Positions 47,471-55,198 of a stretch of 64,000 nucleotides of DNA are shown piece by piece. The notes under the pieces are model-generated. The model searched no databases and was not told where the DNA came from. It worked only from the letters and a program-made list of their open reading frames with translations. The position numbers were made by a program, and so were the translations under genes. How positions within the stretch are numbered: the stretch's first letter is position 1; every line of letters starts with the position of its first letter. This DNA is from Secundilactobacillus hailunensis. GTDB taxonomy: Bacteria > Bacillota > Bacilli > Lactobacillales > Lactobacillaceae. The stretch lies in assembly GCF_005405185.1 (NCBI RefSeq), contig NZ_BJDO01000007.1:8871-72870 (forward strand). The letters run 5' to 3'.

Positions 47471-49228
47471 TTAATTTACCTGTAAACCGTATTGTCTATT
47501 TGATGTGACAATGGCACGAATCTTTTTTGGATCAAATTTATAGTTGTGATTATGGTCGAGCAGACCATTAACTTCTTGTTCAACATCACTGACTTGGGTG
47601 TAACAGAAACCACTGCAAGAATCGATGGCCATCACTTGTTTGATGAGACCCGACATGGTATTTAAAACGTCTTCCTTTGAGGCTAAGCGATCACCGTAGC
47701 CCCAAGAGTCAGCGCGGTGTTGTTCCTCATAAGCAATGCCACCAAATTCACTAAGTACAAAAGGAACTTCCTGATTCTCATAACCTTTGCAGAACAAACG
47801 TCGGCCGTTTGAAAGGGAAGGGCTGCCTTGTGTAACCGCTTCCAAACTGTTATAACGAGATTTAATGATTTCGGTATCAGTATCGTAGTCATGTGCCGTA
47901 CAGATATCGGTTTTAACCTGCTCCCAGCCGTCATTACTGCTGATCAAGCGGGTATTGTCCATGGCTTTAATGCGGTAGTACAAACCATTAACATAGGTTT
48001 GCTCGTCTTGATTATTCGAAATCTCGTTAACACCCCAAGACTCGTTCATGATGACATAGGCCAAGACCGCTGGATGATTGATATGTTTTTGAACAAATGC
48101 GTTTACCTCAGTGTCAATACTGTTCATAGACTTTTGACTGAATTCAAAAGTGCTTGGCAACTCGGCTGAGCAAACAAAGCCCATTTTGTCGCAGAGATAA
48201 AGCATTTTATTGGATTCAACTTTTTCATGAATTCGGTTGCCGTTAAAGCCCATGGCCTGCATTTTTTCAATATCACCCTTAAAGTCGGCTACTGTTCCAG
48301 TGAGACCAGCGTTCGGGTAATAACCTTGGTTGAGTACCAATTTCAGATATAATTCTTCACGGTTTAAGTAGAGTTTTCGATTAGCAGCCTCAATGTTGCG
48401 CATCCCAAAATAACTGGAAACGGTATCGCTCACGGTATCATCATGAGTGACCTTGAGATCAACATCATAAAGCTGCGGATCACCAATCGTCCAGTAGTGC
48501 AAGCGAAAGGCAGCTTGTTCATCACTGACGTCTACAGAGATACGTGCCCGACCATTTTTGAAACTGGCGCTTCCTTCAACGATTTCGCGACCCTGATAAC
48601 TAATGGTAGCGGTGAGCTTAGCTACATCGTGGTTATTGACGTAAGCATCGATATTCAATGATGCGTTATCTGTGTCTGGTTTTAAAATGAAGTTAGTGAG
48701 GTAAGTTGTCCCCGTTTCTTCTAGCCAAGTGCTTTGCCAAATACCAATTGTTCTGGTGTACCAACACAGAAAGTTATCATCGTGCCAAGATTGTTTGCCA
48801 ATGGGTTGAGTAGGATCATTATGGTCAACGACCTTTAATGTTAAATCGTTGTTAGTCTTAACCCACTTGGTGATGTCAATTTCAAATGGCGTATGGCCAC
48901 CTTCATGATGGAAGACTAATCGATCATTTAACCAAATATCACATTGGTAATCAACGGCTTCAAAATGCAGCAAATAACGTTTACCAGCTTGCTTATCCAG
49001 CTTAAAATTACGATGGTACCAAACAACTGGATAGTAGTCGTCAATAGTTAATCCAGATTTGCCAAAGGTATAACTATACGGAACAGTTATTTTTTGATCA
49101 AATGTTTTAAGAGACAGCGGTTCTTTTGAAGCGCTTTCATTTTTATCTAAAAAAAAGTCCCATTCACCATTTAAATCAAACCAGTTCGTTCTAATCTTTT
49201 GTGGATTAGGATAATCAAGACGATTCAT
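47471..49228 (-). CDS. Cytoplasmic GH2 glycoside hydrolase
   Basis: 585 residues with the usual GH2 order: sugar-binding jelly roll (20-175), immunoglobulin-like domain (176-280) and TIM barrel (about 281-585). Glu396 in MNESWG is the acid/base and Glu494 in SEFGG the nucleophile. No signal peptide, so it acts on imported substrate. The Asn-x-Lys pair that marks beta-glucuronidases is not evident; the end reads QVSDVEQEVNGLLDHNHNYKFD. Beta-galactosidase, glucuronidase or another exo-glycosidase are all possible. Confidence 0.88.
   Translation of the reverse strand: MNRLDYPNPQKIRTNWFDLNGEWDFFLDKNESASKEPLSLKTFDQKITVPYSYTFGKSGLTIDDYYPVVWYHRNFKLDKQAGKRYLLHFEAVDYQCDIWLNDRLVFHHEGGHTPFEIDITKWVKTNNDLTLKVVDHNDPTQPIGKQSWHDDNFLCWYTRTIGIWQSTWLEETGTTYLTNFILKPDTDNASLNIDAYVNNHDVAKLTATISYQGREIVEGSASFKNGRARISVDVSDEQAAFRLHYWTIGDPQLYDVDLKVTHDDTVSDTVSSYFGMRNIEAANRKLYLNREELYLKLVLNQGYYPNAGLTGTVADFKGDIEKMQAMGFNGNRIHEKVESNKMLYLCDKMGFVCSAELPSTFEFSQKSMNSIDTEVNAFVQKHINHPAVLAYVIMNESWGVNEISNNQDEQTYVNGLYYRIKAMDNTRLISSNDGWEQVKTDICTAHDYDTDTEIIKSRYNSLEAVTQGSPSLSNGRRLFCKGYENQEVPFVLSEFGGIAYEEQHRADSWGYGDRLASKEDVLNTMSGLIKQVMAIDSCSGFCYTQVSDVEQEVNGLLDHNHNYKFDPKKIRAIVTSNRQYGLQVN
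49126..49139 (-). promoter_or_regulatory. cre-like site inside the GH2 coding start
   Basis: Read on the minus strand, TGAAAGCGCTTCAA at about 90 bases into the gene matches most of the catabolite-responsive element consensus TGWAANCGNTNWCA. It would let CcpA block elongation when glucose is present. Confidence 0.4.
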
Positions 49229-49261
49229 ATGCTTTACTCCTTTAATTAACTTTATAGTTGT

Positions 49262-49277
49262 TCAATTCATGAATTGA
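49262..49277. promoter_or_regulatory. 16-bp perfect palindrome between GH2 and its regulator
   Basis: TCAATTCATGAATTGA lies right at the expected start of the GH2 transcript, eight bases past its -10 box. It is a good candidate operator for the divergent ArsR-type protein. Confidence 0.6.
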
Positions 49278-49285
49278 TTAACTAA

Positions 49286-49313
49286 ATAGTAACATGGATT
49301 ATTTTGATGTCAA
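49286..49313 (-). promoter_or_regulatory. GH2-GPH operon promoter
   Basis: On the minus strand a consensus TTGACA (49308-49313) and TACTAT (49286-49291) are 16 bases apart. Confidence 0.7.
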
Positions 49314-49362
49314 GGTGGCTTACTAATTTGATTTTTCAGTCAATGAGTGATAAGTAGGGCTA

Positions 49363-49371
49363 TGCTATAAT
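49363..49371 (+). promoter_or_regulatory. Extended -10 of the divergent regulator
   Basis: TGCTATAAT, an extended -10 with a perfect TATAAT hexamer, 45 bases before the regulator start. No clear -35. Confidence 0.5.
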
Positions 49372-49416
49372 TCAATTAATACAGTGTGATGCTAGAAAAA
49401 AAGGATGTTGTTGATT

Positions 49417-50349
49417 ATGTACCCAGAAAGAAAATATCGAAGTGTTAACACAGATTCGTTAGCTTATTTTCAGGCATTATCTTCTAAAACTCGAATCGGT
49501 ATCATTGAATTGCTGCAAAGGGATGATTTATCCATTCAAGAGCTCAGTCATCGGTTGGGCATTTCTTCAGCAATGATTACGAAACATATCTCAATTCTAG
49601 AAAAAGTAGGTATTGTGGAATCAAAAATGGCGAAGGGAATTCACGGCCAGTTAAAAATTTGTATGTTAAAGAAAAACGACGTGGTCTTGATTTTTAATCC
49701 ATTTAAGGATGGTTTTATCCGTGATTCCATCACAAAGTCATTACCGATTGGTGCTTTTTATGATTTTGACGTGACGTCACCATGTGGATTGACAACTGCT
49801 GATAAAATAATTGGTTTCGTAGATGATCCTGGGACGTTTTATTACGAAAAGAAGGATGATATTGAACTTATCTGGTTTACAACTGGTTATTTAGCCTACC
49901 ATATTCCACTTTATGATATTGAAATTAAACGGTTAGCTAGTATTGAGATTTCCCTAGAATTATGTGCTGAATATCCTGGTTACAAGATGCATTTTCCTTC
50001 GGATATCAGTTTTGAATTAAGTGGCCACTCGTTGGGGCAGACCACTTTATTAGGTGACTATGGGGATCGTAAAGGGTTATTGACGCCTTTATGGTGGAAC
50101 CTAGGTACTGAATATGGCCATCAGATGACAATCACTATTAATGAGCAGGGAACATCTATCAATGGTAACGTGACTAGCACCACCACTTTAACGGATGTTT
50201 TAGAGCAGCCGGCAAAGGTGCTTGATTTTAAACTAAGTACGGCTAATGCCCGTAACCAGGGTGGCCTTAACTTATTTGGTCGAAAGTTTGGTGATTACCC
50301 ACAAGATATTAATGTGCGGTTTTCATACAATAAATCAAAAGCTGAGTAA
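49417..50349 (+). CDS. ArsR-type regulator with a large C-terminal sensor domain
   Basis: 310 residues, three times the usual ArsR length. The N-terminal winged helix (about 14-85; SSKTRIGIIELLQRDDLSIQELSHRLGISSAMITKHISILEKVGIVES) is clear. Residues 95-310 form a beta-rich domain I do not recognise (FDVTSPCGLTTADKIIGFVDD, TGYLAYHIPLYDIEIKRL). No Cys/His metal site. Divergent from the GH2-GPH operon, it is probably its sugar-responsive regulator. Start ATG 49417 is 11 bases after AAGGA; an ATG at 49405 touches that site. Confidence 0.85.
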   Translation: MYPERKYRSVNTDSLAYFQALSSKTRIGIIELLQRDDLSIQELSHRLGISSAMITKHISILEKVGIVESKMAKGIHGQLKICMLKKNDVVLIFNPFKDGFIRDSITKSLPIGAFYDFDVTSPCGLTTADKIIGFVDDPGTFYYEKKDDIELIWFTTGYLAYHIPLYDIEIKRLASIEISLELCAEYPGYKMHFPSDISFELSGHSLGQTTLLGDYGDRKGLLTPLWWNLGTEYGHQMTITINEQGTSINGNVTSTTTLTDVLEQPAKVLDFKLSTANARNQGGLNLFGRKFGDYPQDINVRFSYNKSKAE

Positions 50350-50368
50350 GTTAATGCAATCAGTTTTA

Positions 50369-50434
50369 TTAAAAAGGAGATCGGATATTTTACTCAAAAA
50401 CTGTTTCCTGAGTAAAATATCTGATTCCTTTTTG
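50369..50434 (+). terminator. Terminator after the ArsR-type regulator
   Basis: A very long stem (AAAAAGGAGATCGGATATTTTACTCA against its complement, with one small asymmetry) ending in TTTTT. About 120 bases of featureless DNA follow. Confidence 0.85.
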
Positions 50435-50554
50435 CACAGTGAGAAAGTATTAGTATGCTTAATAACAGTAGTTCCACGATTAGTTAGTTTCAGAACGGGT
50501 ACTAGCTTAGACAGATTAAGTAGAGTTAACTTTTGCAGCTAAACATGATCATAC

Positions 50555-50586
50555 AAAAAAAGTTCCATTTCAAAAGAAATGGAACC
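50555..50586 (-). terminator. Terminator of the GNAT gene
   Basis: GTTCCATTTC/GAAATGGAAC around AAAA, with seven T residues on the minus strand. Confidence 0.88.
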
Positions 50587-50609
50587 TAATATCGCTTTAA
50601 TATCAAGAA

Positions 50610-51164
50610 TTAACTTGCTTGGTGTTTTGAAGCAGCGTCTTCATGAGGCAGCTTTTCGTAAACGTAGCTCAGATCGGCAGGGTGGTAAACACCTTTGATC
50701 TCGCCGACTTTAGTGAAGCCCATTTTAGCGATTAGATGCTGCATTGGCTTGTTGTCAGCATGAGTATCGATCCGAATCGATTTAATTTCTGGATGATCAG
50801 AAACAACGTGGTCGATCACTGCGTTGAACAGGCGAGTAGCGTAGCCGTGACCAGCGTGCTGTGAGTGGATGGCCACACGGTGAATCACAATGTAGTCGTC
50901 GCCGTTGTTTAGCCAAGTGCCATTCATGGTGTCATACGATGGGTCAGGTGGGGTAACGACGGCAATGGCGCCGACCGTTTCGTTGTCATCGGACTGTGCC
51001 AGATAGGCAAAGCCGTTGTTGATGTCAGAAGTGATCTGGTCACGAGAAGGATAATCACCTTGCCATTGATCAACACCACTTTCTGCCAGTTGGTTACTGC
51101 CGTCCTTTAAAATATCAATAATCGTATCTAAGTCTGCTAACGTTGCTTTTTTTAATTTCATCAT
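50610..51164 (-). CDS. GNAT family N-acetyltransferase
   Basis: 184 residues with the GNAT fold. The acetyl-CoA loop is RVAIHSQHAGHGYATRLF (the Q/RxxGxG/A motif as QHAGHG), and the C-terminal strand FTKVGEIKGVY is typical. The acceptor substrate cannot be predicted. ATG at 51164 follows AAGGGA by six bases. A monocistronic gene with its own terminator. Confidence 0.88.
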   Translation of the reverse strand: MMKLKKATLADLDTIIDILKDGSNQLAESGVDQWQGDYPSRDQITSDINNGFAYLAQSDDNETVGAIAVVTPPDPSYDTMNGTWLNNGDDYIVIHRVAIHSQHAGHGYATRLFNAVIDHVVSDHPEIKSIRIDTHADNKPMQHLIAKMGFTKVGEIKGVYHPADLSYVYEKLPHEDAASKHQAS

Positions 51165-51262
51165 ATCGACTCCCTTACTTAAAATCACTTTTACCAGATT
51201 AACCTAAGTTATTGCTAATTACCAGCAAAAGATTTCAATTAACTCAATTTTTGAAATATTTC

Positions 51263-51278
51263 GTCACAAAAACGTGAC
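51263..51278 (+). promoter_or_regulatory. Inverted repeat upstream of a secreted protein gene
   Basis: GTCAC and GTGAC six bases apart. A second short palindrome, CTTGTAACAAG, is at 51315-51325, 13 bases before the GGAGG site. Either could be an operator; neither is assigned. Confidence 0.3.
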
Positions 51279-51350
51279 ATTCTCGTTATCGTGTATTAAT
51301 CCACTTCCTTTATCCTTGTAACAAGTTATTAGAACTTGGAGGAGGCAAAC

Positions 51351-51761
51351 ATGAATAAACCGTTTAAATTATCAATGGGACTCGTCGTTTTGGCCTGTAT
51401 CGTCACCGTATTACTATTTGGTCAAAATCAGGCAAGCGCTGCATTGAATCGTAAAACTTCCGCATTAAAGCAGGCAGACCGTACTTCAGCATCAACACGG
51501 CGAGTCGCTTTAACACCCACTCATCAATTACACGTAGTCGTTACGGCTTACGATAAAAATCAAAACATCAGCCATCACAAGTATTCTTACCAACTTTTCC
51601 GGAATGGTAAAAGCGTTCGCACAATTTCATTTACCAACGGTCATACAACCCGTGCGATTAAAGCTAAACCAGGAAATTACTCAGTTCATGTTTATAGTCA
51701 CCATAAGAATGTTACTTTCAGTGGCGGTGTTTCGACCTCTGATCAGCCGCACTTTGTATAA
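51351..51761 (+). CDS. Small secreted protein, unknown function
   Basis: 136 residues. N-terminal signal (about 8-25, ASA-A cleavage near 31), then a Lys/Ser/Thr-rich stretch and a beta-rich domain (HQLHVVVTAYDKNQN, KYSYQLFRNGKSVRTI, GNYSVHVYSHHKN) that resembles a transthyretin-like or Cna-B-like sandwich in strand pattern; this likeness is weak. The ATG 51351 lies nine bases after GGAGGA. No clear partner genes. Confidence 0.7.
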   Translation: MNKPFKLSMGLVVLACIVTVLLFGQNQASAALNRKTSALKQADRTSASTRRVALTPTHQLHVVVTAYDKNQNISHHKYSYQLFRNGKSVRTISFTNGHTTRAIKAKPGNYSVHVYSHHKNVTFSGGVSTSDQPHFV

Positions 51762-51880
51762 GCTGTAACAAGCAGGGCATATTAATTGATTTGATCAAAA
51801 TTAGCGTTCATAATTGAATTAGTTGGAAGTTAACTTTGTCGATGCGGCTCATTTTTGAGCTCGCCAAAGGAGTGATGACC

Positions 51881-52321
51881 ATGTTTTCACATATTTTAGT
51901 GCCGCTTGATGGTAGTGAAAATTCGCAGTCTGCACTAAAAGTTGCCATCAAGATTAGTCGCTATTTTGGTTCCAAGATTACGTTGATGGCCGTTATTGAT
52001 CAGAGTCGGGTGACCTTAGCTGCCGGTAACATCCCGATGGATATTCAGGATGATTTAAGGAAGCGTGCAATCAGCGTCCTTAAAGCAGGCCAAAGCCTGA
52101 CCGACGCAGCTGGTATCGACGCCAAAACGAAGATTGAATCCGGTCCGCCCAAGAGTGTGATCACTGAAACGGCTAACAAGCAGGACTTTGATCTGATCGT
52201 CATGGGTAAGTCCGGTGCGGATGCGTTCGACCGGTTACTGATCGGTTCAACCACTGCGTACGTGGTTCGTCGCGCCAACGTTCAAGTATTAGTAGTTAAC
52301 GCTGAAGAAAAAGTTGAATAA
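51881..52321 (+). CDS. Universal stress protein UspA family
   Basis: 146 residues with the family opening HILVPLDGSENSQSALKVAI and the ATP-binding G-x2-G-x9-G-S motif (GKSGADAFDRLLIGS), so it belongs to the nucleotide-binding branch. The role is general stress survival; no specific pathway can be named. ATG 51881 is eight bases after AAAGGAG. A terminator follows. Confidence 0.93.
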   Translation: MFSHILVPLDGSENSQSALKVAIKISRYFGSKITLMAVIDQSRVTLAAGNIPMDIQDDLRKRAISVLKAGQSLTDAAGIDAKTKIESGPPKSVITETANKQDFDLIVMGKSGADAFDRLLIGSTTAYVVRRANVQVLVVNAEEKVE

Positions 52322-52329
52322 ATCACAAG

Positions 52330-52380
52330 AAAACATCAGTCAGTCTCTCTGGATAGGGGAGAAATGGCTGATGTTTTTTT
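52330..52380 (+). terminator. UspA terminator
   Basis: AAAACATCAGTCA pairs with TGGCTGATGTTTT and has an inner CTCTC/GGGAG stem, ending in seven T residues. Confidence 0.88.
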
Positions 52381-52391
52381 GATAACAGTCC

Positions 52392-52775
52392 TTACTGAAT
52401 TTGCGACTGGTTTAACGGCCACCGTTGATTGTCGACGGTTGGCATTAATAATAAAACAAACAGCCAAATCGTACCGATCACTGGAATGACAGAAATGACT
52501 AGCCACCAATTACTGTGGTTAGAGTCGTGCAGGCGACGGGCACGAATGGTGAAGTTAGCCAGCCATACTAAGGCTAAAATCAGACCAAAAATGACCGAAT
52601 TCGTATTGGCGGCGATTTCGTAATGACCATTGACCATGTACTGTGATTGATGAGTCAGTACGCCGTAAAGCCAAATTACGATAGCGTTAATGATATAAGC
52701 AGTCCAATACTGCTTACGAGTTGCGGTGGCGTTGAAAACCGTTAATTTTGACCAATATTCAATATAGTTCTGCAA
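52392..52775 (-). CDS. DUF805 membrane protein
   Basis: 127 residues, about four membrane helices. The DUF805 hallmark RARRLHDSNHSNWWLV and the closing NQRWPL are present. The family is of unknown function. Start TTG at 52775, eight bases after AAGGAGGG. It is 21 bases downstream of a zinc-ribbon gene, so the two probably share a transcript. Confidence 0.88.
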   Translation of the reverse strand: MQNYIEYWSKLTVFNATATRKQYWTAYIINAIVIWLYGVLTHQSQYMVNGHYEIAANTNSVIFGLILALVWLANFTIRARRLHDSNHSNWWLVISVIPVIGTIWLFVLLLMPTVDNQRWPLNQSQIQ

Positions 52776-52796
52776 TATCGCATCCCTCCTTGAGGA

Positions 52797-52958
52797 TTAT
52801 TTAACGATAAAGTTGGATTTAAATAAGTACCCACAAGCGGGGCAATGGTTCATTCCATAGTAAATAGTCATTTCGTGGTGACATTGTGGACAGCTGCCAA
52901 GCATCCCACGACGGATCTTTTTAAAAGTGGTCGCGGGTTTTTCAGGTTTATCAGGCAT
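52797..52958 (-). CDS. Small zinc-ribbon protein, 53 residues
   Basis: Sequence has two CxxC knuckles: CPQC (with HH following) and CPAC in the segment YYGMNHCPACGYLF, after a basic N-terminus (TFKKIRRGML). It probably binds one Zn2+ and could contact nucleic acid or a protein partner. AAAGGAG precedes the ATG by eight bases. It is the first gene of the pair with DUF805. Confidence 0.75.
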   Translation of the reverse strand: MPDKPEKPATTFKKIRRGMLGSCPQCHHEMTIYYGMNHCPACGYLFKSNFIVK

Positions 52959-53037
52959 ATTAATCGCTCCTTTTTTACAGTTTCAGTATAGCATTATTGA
53001 TGTTAAATGACGTCAATGACGCTGGTGAATCCAATGC

Positions 53038-53078
53038 AAAATGGCTGTTAAAACCAACATTGGTTTTAGCAGCCATTT
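53038..53078 (-). terminator. Terminator of the second GH25 gene
   Basis: AAATGGCTG...AAAACCAA and its complement form a long stem; the minus-strand end is only weakly T-rich. Confidence 0.65.
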
Positions 53079-53097
53079 CATTAAATATTTAGTTTAA

Positions 53098-54222
53098 TTA
53101 ACGGTTAGGGTTCAGACCAGCGTGCAGATAGCCACGCCAGATCCAACCGGAATGCTGACCGTTACCGCTTCTGACGTGATAGTAGATCGCGTAGCTATGG
53201 GATGACTTCCGGTATAATTTTTCATGACCGTCAGTGTACCAAGTTGTGTGCGGTAAGTTCTTCATATTGGCGTATTTAATTCCCAGATGTTTAGAATAAC
53301 GGGCACCGGAAAGGGTCCAGTAAGCGTGGCGTTTCATTGATGCGCGCCAGATAAGCTTCACTGAATTTGAACGGGCAGCCGAGTAGCTAGATGATGAACT
53401 CGAAGGTGTCGGTGTTGGCGTCGTTGTTGATGACTTCGGTGCTGGTGCTGGAACCTTGACCAGAGTGGTCTTCGGCGTTGAACTGCTAGGACTCGTGTGA
53501 ACCGCAGTGCTGGCGTCACCGTTGACGTAGAAATCGTTATTCAACTGACTAACATCGAGATTCTGTGACTCGCCATTAAAGCGGTAATCAGAGGCCCATT
53601 GCCAGGCGTTAGCTGACGGATATTCTGTCCCGGTTGGGTTAGATGGCCACTGGGCGATCCAGCCTTTGTTGCTGGCATTGGTATCGATCCGGCTACCTAG
53701 CCAGCTGGCCATGGTGTATAAGTCGGTCTTATTGTAGCCAGCGGCGTTTAAAGTACTGTCAAACGCTGCTAGATCAGCATCGTTAGTTGCTTTTGATTGC
53801 CGGCCTAATTCACTGGCTTCAAAATCAACGACCAGGACCATGTTCTTGGAGCTGGTTACTGATTGAACGGCATTAATAAAGTTCTGGGCTTCTGCTTGTG
53901 CGCTCGCTACTGAAGTAAAGTGGGCGAAGTGGTAGTAGTTAACAGCCAAACCAGCATTTTGCGCGGCTTGTACCTGTTGCTGCAGGACGGGACTCGTATA
54001 AGAAGTTCCTTCAGAAGCTTTGATGGCAACGGCTTTAACACCGGCATCGTGAAGCTTTTGATAATCACTGGATCCTAGAGTGGACTGCCAGCTAGACAGG
54101 TCGACCATGTCCGTTCGCGGCTGTGAACTATTCGGGCTCAGCGCGTGGGCGGAATGACCGCCAACCAAGAGAACACTTCCCGCAACGGCGAGAGTGGTTA
54201 ATAATTGTTTAGATAATTGCAT
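53098..54222 (-). CDS. Secreted GH25 lysozyme with C-terminal surface-binding domain
   Basis: 374 residues: signal peptide (1-28, AHA), GH25 barrel (about 38-230; Asp41 in VDLSSWQ, Asp133 and Glu135 in VVDFEA), a Pro/Ser/Thr linker (about 240-285) and a basic aromatic C-terminal module (about 288-374, YWTLSGARYSKHLGIKY, GWIWRGYL) like repeats that bind lactobacillar walls. It is a peptidoglycan muramidase for wall turnover or competitor lysis. ATG 54222 is ten bases after GAGGGG. Confidence 0.9.
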   Translation of the reverse strand: MQLSKQLLTTLAVAGSVLLVGGHSAHALSPNSSQPRTDMVDLSSWQSTLGSSDYQKLHDAGVKAVAIKASEGTSYTSPVLQQQVQAAQNAGLAVNYYHFAHFTSVASAQAEAQNFINAVQSVTSSKNMVLVVDFEASELGRQSKATNDADLAAFDSTLNAAGYNKTDLYTMASWLGSRIDTNASNKGWIAQWPSNPTGTEYPSANAWQWASDYRFNGESQNLDVSQLNNDFYVNGDASTAVHTSPSSSTPKTTLVKVPAPAPKSSTTTPTPTPSSSSSSYSAARSNSVKLIWRASMKRHAYWTLSGARYSKHLGIKYANMKNLPHTTWYTDGHEKLYRKSSHSYAIYYHVRSGNGQHSGWIWRGYLHAGLNPNR

Positions 54223-54290
54223 GAAATTGATTCCCCTCAATCATTTTTGTTATAGTTGCTAGGTAATCCTGATCGGTTTAATAACCGTCA

Positions 54291-54324
54291 AATTAACCGA
54301 CTGCCATAATAGTAGTCGGTTAAT
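54291..54324 (-). terminator. Possible terminator of the HPr-like gene
   Basis: AATTAACCGACT and AGTCGGTTAATT form a perfect 12-bp stem just after the stop; the following minus-strand tract has only a short T run. Confidence 0.6.
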
Positions 54325-54333
54325 TGACAAGTA

Positions 54334-54600
54334 TTAAATTCTGGTTACTAGTTGCTGATCAACTAGGCTCGAAACAACTGACTTCAACTGCTCCGTGGTG
54401 CCATCAACACTTAGGTCAATTTTGGCGCCGCTGGGAACACCCAGGCTCATAACGCCCAGCGAACTGTTAGCAGTTGTTTTGGTCCCATTATAAGCCAGTG
54501 TAATATCAAAATCGTATTTGGCTAATTCGTTGGTTAACTGGTTAACAACGTCGCCTGTTAATCCTTCTGATGAAATGACTTTAACAGTAGTACTTACCAA
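54334..54600 (-). CDS. HPr-like protein lacking His15 but with Ser46 (Crh-like)
   Basis: 88 residues with the HPr fold pattern, including LGVMSLGVPSGAKIDLSVDG, which matches HPr and Crh in the Ser46 region. Position 15 is Thr (GLTGDVV in place of GIHARPA), so it cannot accept phosphate from Enzyme I; Ser46 is conserved, although the residue before it is Asn, not Lys. Bacillus Crh has the same logic and acts as a CcpA corepressor when HPr kinase phosphorylates Ser46. TTG 54600 follows GAGGTG by seven bases. Also possible: a decayed HPr with another role. Confidence 0.75.
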   Translation of the reverse strand: MVSTTVKVISSEGLTGDVVNQLTNELAKYDFDITLAYNGTKTTANSSLGVMSLGVPSGAKIDLSVDGTTEQLKSVVSSLVDQQLVTRI

Positions 54601-54780
54601 TCTCAACACCTCATTTTAGATAAAATTATGATCTGTTTCGAATAATCCTGTGGTTCAGTGTAAAAGATGAATGCACTCGAAGAACACCGCTTGGTCAGCG
54701 GTTATTACTATGATAGCATGGTATGTGAATAAAGCAAAAGCAGATGCAACTATTAATGGAATTTAATTAAAGAGGGGGTT

Positions 54781-55173
54781 ATGATGCGTTTTCAGGATTT
54801 AGTACCAATTGAATTGAACACGATTGAAGCTTCAACCGTCTATCGAGCTGATAAACCCCGACCGAAACAGCATGATTGGCAGCTGGACTGGGAACGGTTA
54901 CGGCAGCTGATCTTAGATAATAGTGAACGGCTGGATGAAGTTAAAGCCGGTATCGCGGAGGACTGGGTGCGCACTCACGGGACCATCTGGGATCGCACCC
55001 GCGGTTTTTACCGCCGGCCCAATGATCACTATGACTACGATGATACGGTCTTTTGGGGCTATTCATCATGGGGTACGCCGGCCATTTCGTTCATCTTCGC
55101 GGATGAAACGGAAGCTTCTTATCAGCTATACAGGGACGGTATGGATTATAATTACCATTATTTAGGGCAATGA
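54781..55173 (+). CDS. Hypothetical soluble protein, 130 residues
   Basis: An acidic, aromatic-rich protein (WELDWERLR-like helical start; later YDYDDTVFWGYSSWGTPAISFIF; end YNYHYLGQ). No signal peptide or membrane helix. I do not recognise the family. It starts after a strong GAGGGGG and lies divergent from the HPr-like gene and 25 bases before mvaS, so it is probably co-transcribed with mvaS. ATG at 54784 is an equally possible start. Confidence 0.65.
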   Translation: MMRFQDLVPIELNTIEASTVYRADKPRPKQHDWQLDWERLRQLILDNSERLDEVKAGIAEDWVRTHGTIWDRTRGFYRRPNDHYDYDDTVFWGYSSWGTPAISFIFADETEASYQLYRDGMDYNYHYLGQ

Positions 55174-55198
55174 ATTTTAAAATGAATGAGGTACAGTT

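Noticed and set aside
47471-49228. Calling the GH2 gene beta-glucuronidase uidA
   Set aside because: The GPH partner fits, but I cannot find the Asn-x-Lys pair of glucuronidases, so a specific name is not justified.
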